Assembly: GCF_907164915.1 (NCBI RefSeq)
Contig: NC_061862.1
Location: 140,731,913-140,795,912, forward strand
DNA from: Impatiens glandulifera
Taxonomy: Eukaryota; Streptophyta; Magnoliopsida; Ericales; Balsaminaceae
Length of the DNA: 64,000 nt
Reading direction: 5' to 3'
Made by a program: the position numbers and the translations under genes. This document shows positions 59,641-64,000 of the stretch, in pieces. Within the stretch, counting starts at the first letter, position 1; each line of letters begins with the position of its first letter. The notes beneath the pieces are model-generated. The model was not told the DNA's origin, searched no databases, and was given only the letters and a program-made list of their open reading frames with translations.

Positions 59641-60736
59641 TTTGAAAGTGGAAGGCATCTAACATCGAATCCTCCTCGTTTGAATTACATTTCATCCTAC
59701 TTTTTAGCTTATTATCATTCAAACATGACAATATTAGAAATTTTCATTCGTAAGGTAGTTAGAGTTGGAGTTTAGAGTCTGTAACCTTATCCATGTAGCA
59801 CAACTGAAACAATAATTAATATATTAGAACATTTACCTTTACATTTGAATAAACCACCAAATTCAAGTATTAACAAAGATTACTTACAATGAGAAATATT
59901 TGTGGTTTGTAGAAATGACTTTTTTTATTGATCTTCCATTTTTGCAGACATCAACTAAGCCATTAATAGTGAATTGATACCAATTCAACTTTAGGATATT
60001 ATTGACATTAAATATTAATTTCAAAATTTTATACATGTGGAATACATTAATTGAGTAAAGGAAGTTTATACAAATTAATGATGCTTTGGAATGTAAATTT
60101 TAGGAATAAATATATATCAACATTGTTGATTATGTGAGATCTAGAGAAAGTTGTTGACAACATAGACTACAAAGTCTATCTTAAAATTATTGTTAGTTGC
60201 TCTATTTTTTATAATCTTCTCCGACATTTCAGTTGTTTTAGGACCGCCATTGTTTGTTTCATTCCCCGTCGTCTCCTCCACTACCTCAATTGTTCATCAT
60301 ATTCGGGGTACATTGTCTCGATTCCAATTGATTCAACAATTGTATTCTCTTATTTTTTTGGATACAATTTCAATCTCCCATTTAAGATGCCCAATACGCA
60401 CTGAACATTTTCTTCATCTATTTTGACTTCTTCGTCATTGCATAGGATGATCGTACACCTACTATAGTCGAATGGACTGTAGAGAGAGTTTGCTCGAACA
60501 TTTTAAAAGGTCAAGTGAAAGAAGCTCTCCAAAACCTATGGCCTTCACGACCTCTTTATGTATGTCGGTTGTTGAAAAGATTATAAAAACCCATTGACGA
60601 GGTCCTTGTCAAGAATATGTTGTGACTAAATTTTGTTTTTTTAGAGAGCAAAGATATCTGGAGTTGAGGGAGCGACACACCGTTGATCATTAGTTGCAAT
60701 TGTTGTGGCCAGAAGTGATAAATCGATTGTCGAGGG
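59641..60736. other. end of duplication copy B
   Basis: Matches 31641-32701. Broken coding traces on the minus strand only. Similarity to A stops right after AAATCGATTGT. Confidence 0.35.
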
Positions 60737-62002
60737 CCGACGATTTCCTTTTATATATCTACAAAAAAAAAATTAACCACAATTAACATATATAAAAGTG
60801 CTGAAAATTTAAGTTTTATTTGAACACTTGGACAAGGAAAAATAAATTAACCACGATTAACATATGAAAATTCAAGTTTTATTTGGACAAAAAAGTCCCA
60901 AACATGGGTCATGTTCGGGACAAAATGGTCCCGGACATTAACATGTTCGAACTAAAATGTCTCAATTATGACTAAAATGTAACATTTGTGCAAAATTTTA
61001 GAACATATATAACTGTAAATTCAATTTTGATGTCATTTCTAGACCAATATAACTAAAAATTCAATGTTTGTGTCAAAATTCTAGACCTATATAACTAAAT
61101 TTTGGTGACATTTCATAAAAAATAAAAATAAAAATAAAAATAGCTACCACATTTCATATATAGGGTGAAAAAACTTTGGATTTATCCCAGCAATTAGTAA
61201 GTTTAAGTGATAATTCTTGCTTAAATAGAATACATAAAGTCCTAGAAGAAACTGGATTTATCTATTAAGGTTTTTGACATTAAAGAGCAAAAGTGAGTAT
61301 CTCTACAAAATTAATGGGGAAAATTACATGTGCTACTATTATACCCAAAGATATAAGAATAGATAATATTACTTCATACAAATTTATTTGAAAACTTCTG
61401 AAATTTTCTCTCCTCCTATAGAGTATTACATTGATGATCTTTTTATTTTATGTAATAAAATTGAAATCATATCTTCTAACAAAAGATCGAAGATTTAAAG
61501 GGAAAGCGATAAGAAAGGGGCTATTGATAATTACACACCAAGAAAAACCCAATGGAGAATACAAAATATTCTATGTAAAAGATGCCAATATCAGAAACCC
61601 GAAGGAAAATTCCTAAAGGTAAGGCCAATTAGTTCTATGATAATAAAGAGAAATTCTTCTAAATTCAGATACATCTTTTCACATCTAATAAGAAATCTAA
61701 CAGAAATAGTTTTCAATAATTTCATCCGATTTCAATTTTCAATATAGGTAGCAAATGCATTTTTTTCATTTTATTTAGGTGATGGCTAACTAAAAAAGCA
61801 GACCCATTGCAACTACATATGCAGGGTTTAAATATTTCATAAGCATTTAATGGTTTCTTCAAGTTAAAAAAAAATACAGGGTTTTTAAGTCACATGTTTG
61901 CTCTTGGGTATTAGCAAGCTAATGGATGTGAAAATATCACAATCAAGATAAGACAAGTAAATTGATTCAACAAACTGCATCATTTGTAACAGGCAAGATT
62001 TA
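60737..62002. other. intergenic sequence with a short CATGTTCGGGA cluster
   Basis: The segment 60895-60960 contains AAACATGGGTCATGTTCGGG, GGTCCCGGACATTAACATG and related words that match the minisatellite at 29235 and 57015. A 61-codon ORF at 61431-61616 (KGLLIITHQEKPNGEYK) and its upstream frame could be a decayed gene, but I recognise no family. The stretch 61620-62000 is plain and probably includes the 3' untranslated part of the W2-domain gene. Confidence 0.4.
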
Positions 62003-63181
62003 TTATTCCTCTTCTTCAGCCTCCTCCAGCCATTTCACAAATGGCTCAAGAGACTTCACGAAAGTTTGCCTGCAAAAAGTTGAAAAAAGAAGAAGCCAAT
62101 AAGTATATATAACTTTCCTCGCCAAAACATAGATAAGAGCACATTCTAGATGGTCACAAAACAAAACTGCTATTTTTTTTATTAAACAAGCAATATATCC
62201 AGATCTTACAGTGAATTTGAATACATAATTCTTTCCCACCACCCTTTTCACCAAAACAAATGGAGGTAAAACTCAAATGAACTAATAAACTTTGTTATCC
62301 AAATCATAATAGATGATTATCCCTGTTATATATGCATGCAGCATTCTGAACTGTAATGAAAACCATATCAAGGTTCAAATTTGCATTTTTTTCCTAGTAC
62401 ATATTGATGAAATCCTATATATTAGTATTAGTCTTGTTTAACCTGGAGTTATTTGTACAACCAACGGATTATTATGGAGGGTATAAATAACCAGGTTTTT
62501 TTAAGGATGAAACGCGCTAATTAGGGATTGAACCCTTGACCTCCGCTCAAGGAAGCAAACACTTTAATTACTCAGCTACACTACATTGGATGTTATTTAA
62601 GGGGAAAAAAAGGAACTAATGGGCATAAGGGATTGTTTGGAGTGTATAAATATATAAAGGATAAAAAGAGTTATAACCAAAAATAAATAGACGCTATTTT
62701 AGTTGATGAATTGAATGGTACAGATTTGATGATAAATTGGATGGTAGGTTAATTGGAAATAATCCATAATAACCCACATAAACCAAGATAAGTTTACGCA
62801 TCCTGTGTAGATCCAAGTGGAAAGAAAAAAACAAGGTCAAAGTTTTGCAATGCAGCAACTCCTTGAACCACCCAAAAGTTCAAACTCAACAAAAATGTAA
62901 AACTAAGCAACTATTCTCATTCCAGCCAAACCAATAGTAATTGCATTTATCATTTCTAAAGGAAATACATACCTGCCCTTAGGATTTGATCCTTTCTGGA
63001 ACCAATGAAGAACAGTATCTTCGGCAAGCACATCTTGGTCATACAAAGATCTAACAATATCGGGGAACAGCTTCATCAGCTTTGTATCCTCGTAGCATTG
63101 GGTCTGTACTTTATAAATGAGCTCAAGCTCAAGCTTTCCAGTAGTACAGAAGGCATTTAACAAACTTGCCCATGTTTTTAC
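62003..63181 (-). CDS. W2-domain protein (BZW / eIF5-mimic), last two exons
   Basis: Penultimate exon 63181-62973 follows a TTTGTATTCAG acceptor and encodes VKTWASLLNAFCTTGKLELE, KVQTQCYEDTKLMKLFPDIV, RSLYDQDVLAEDTVLHWF, ending GSNPKG with AG|GTATGT. The last exon 62069-62003 follows TTTTTGCAG and encodes QTFVKSLEPFVKWLEEAE and three Glu before TAA. The Arg codon is split AG|G. This is the C-terminal W2 (eIF5C) domain with its acidic/aromatic boxes, as in BZW1/BZW2 (5MP) proteins, which bind eIF2 and eIF3 and compete with eIF5 in translation start control. Both exons are intact. The N-terminal exons lie beyond 64000 or in the unassigned 63182-64000 part. Confidence 0.9.
62070..62972 (-). other. 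last intron of the W2-domain gene
   Basis: Bounded by AG|GTATGTATTTCC (62973/62972) and TTTTTGCAG (ending 62070). About 900 bases, AT-rich, carrying the SINE at 62480-62592. Confidence 0.8.
62480..62592 (-). mobile_element. tRNA-derived SINE in the last intron of the W2 gene
   Basis: On the minus strand, GTAGCTGAGTAATTAAAGTG (A box, about 62561-62579) is followed by GGTCAAGGGTTCAATCCC (B box, about 62524-62540) at tRNA-like spacing, and a 3' part with AAAAAAACCTGGTTATTTAT. These are the two internal Pol III promoter boxes of tRNA genes, but the sequence does not fold as a full tRNA. It has the same orientation as the host gene. Confidence 0.6.
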
Positions 63182-64000
63182 CTGAATACAAAAAAAGGTT
63201 AAAATGTCTATATCTTCAAGAAAATGAATCACAGTATTAATAAGAACTGAATTCTATTCAAACAATTCTCTCAAAGGATAGTAATGTTGAAAAGAGATAC
63301 TTGGGGCACGGTAGTCCATAATGCAAGCCTATATGTATGAAATCTTTGGTGATTGGGACATTTCATAAATATGCTCTTATTTGGGACCTATTATAATATA
63401 GAACTGTGAAATCTTCACAAGTTTAGGGTTCAAAAGGTATTATATAACTGGATGCTTGTTCTTGGAGTTTAATGTAAAAAAATTAGCTTGACGTGAATAT
63501 ACCAAAGGGACAACATTTCATGCTTTATCAGCACAGCTGACAAGAACAAAGATCGCCCTCTTTCATTTTGATCATGATCTGAAAAATCTATATTTGTTGT
63601 TTAGTCAAAAACCACAATCGAAACAATAATTTGATCATGATGCAGAAAAGAAAAACTCTACACCAAAAATTTACATTATAATTTGGATCACGTCAGAAAA
63701 ATAAGTTGTAGATCAATAGGAAGCACCAAAAGTACATTATAATCTGAACCCATGATCCAGAAAATAATCTATAATCATATGGTCAATGGAAGAAAAATCA
63801 CTTCAAAATTTTAATTTTGACAATTTGCCAATGAGATTGTAACAGTGACAAAGAGGTCTGACAAAATACTACTTTTCAAATAGGCTCAATGTCAAGGCCC
63901 GGATCATATTCACGTAGACAAAAATGCAAGAGATCTATATTAAAGACAAAAGGGAGCATGTAAAATATTATACTATACAAATAAGCTCAAGCATATAGTC
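63182..64000 (-). other. upstream intron of the W2-domain gene, partial
   Basis: No further W2-gene exon is recognised here. A diverged repeat of about 65 bases (ACATTATAATTTGGATCACG, ACATTATAATCTGAACCCAT) occurs near 63671 and 63734, and GATCATGAT(C/G) words recur between 63570 and 63645. Confidence 0.45.

Noticed and set aside
61431..61616. 61-codon ORF with KGLLIITHQEKPNGEYK, considered as a retroelement or viral remnant
   Set aside because: The upstream frame has several stops, and I could not match it to any reverse transcriptase, capsid or host family.
62520..62592. Possible tRNA gene on the minus strand
   Set aside because: A and B boxes are present, but acceptor and anticodon stems do not form, and an A-rich 3' body follows, so SINE is the better call.

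Overview
This window comes from a plant nuclear genome, most likely a eudicot. It is AT-rich, its genes have GT-AG introns, and most of it consists of plant-type mobile elements: Ty1/copia and L1-type retrotransposons, hAT and CACTA DNA transposons, tRNA-derived SINEs and many minisatellites. One retroelement-linked ORF family (33.1 kb) resembles, from memory, a repetitive family of Lamiales genomes, so Lamiales is a weak guess. There is no sign of prokaryotic or organellar genes.

Layout. 1-767 (minus): a small gene with a BRCT domain of the BARD1/BRCA1 type, running off the left edge. 0.9-1.75 kb: diverged repeats. 3.6-8.25 kb: a dead Ty1/copia element in minus orientation, ending at a 100-N gap. 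8.35-10.04 kb: LTR-like sequence and a degenerate GACCGAG repeat, then a 500-N gap. 10.54-32.70 kb: duplication copy A. 32.7-41.9 kb: unduplicated sequence with a retroelement ORF, a hairpin-rich 47-bp tandem array, a 5'-truncated LINE inserted in an LTR, and nested inverted-repeat elements. 41.9-60.74 kb: duplication copy B. 62.0-63.2 kb (minus): the last two exons of a W2-domain (BZW / eIF5-mimic protein) gene that continues past the right edge.

The main structure is the A/B pair. The two copies align from an F-box gene through a foldback element, an LTR with a minisatellite, and a decayed Ulp1-like peptidase gene. The match ends near 32,701 in A and 60,736 in B. They differ by a few substitutions and by clean indels. 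Copy A carries a 3,997-bp hAT element (8-bp target duplication) and a 1,146-bp CACTA-type element (3-bp target duplication); copy B has both sites empty. Copy B carries about 1.4 kb of LINE and LTR-like debris and a roughly 130-bp AT microsatellite that A lacks. Copy A starts exactly at an assembly gap, so it may be a true tandem duplication or two haplotypes joined in series by the assembler.

Genes likely to be functional are few: the F-box/LRR gene of copy B (three-exon model), the W2-domain gene, and possibly the BRCT gene. The rest is mobile-element derived and mostly broken by stops, frameshifts or truncation. The less ordinary items are the foldback element, whose body is a 1.4-kb palindrome of short tandem units; the 47-bp array whose every unit contains two hairpins; and two related LTRs that carry unrelated minisatellites in the same place between LTR start and TATA box.
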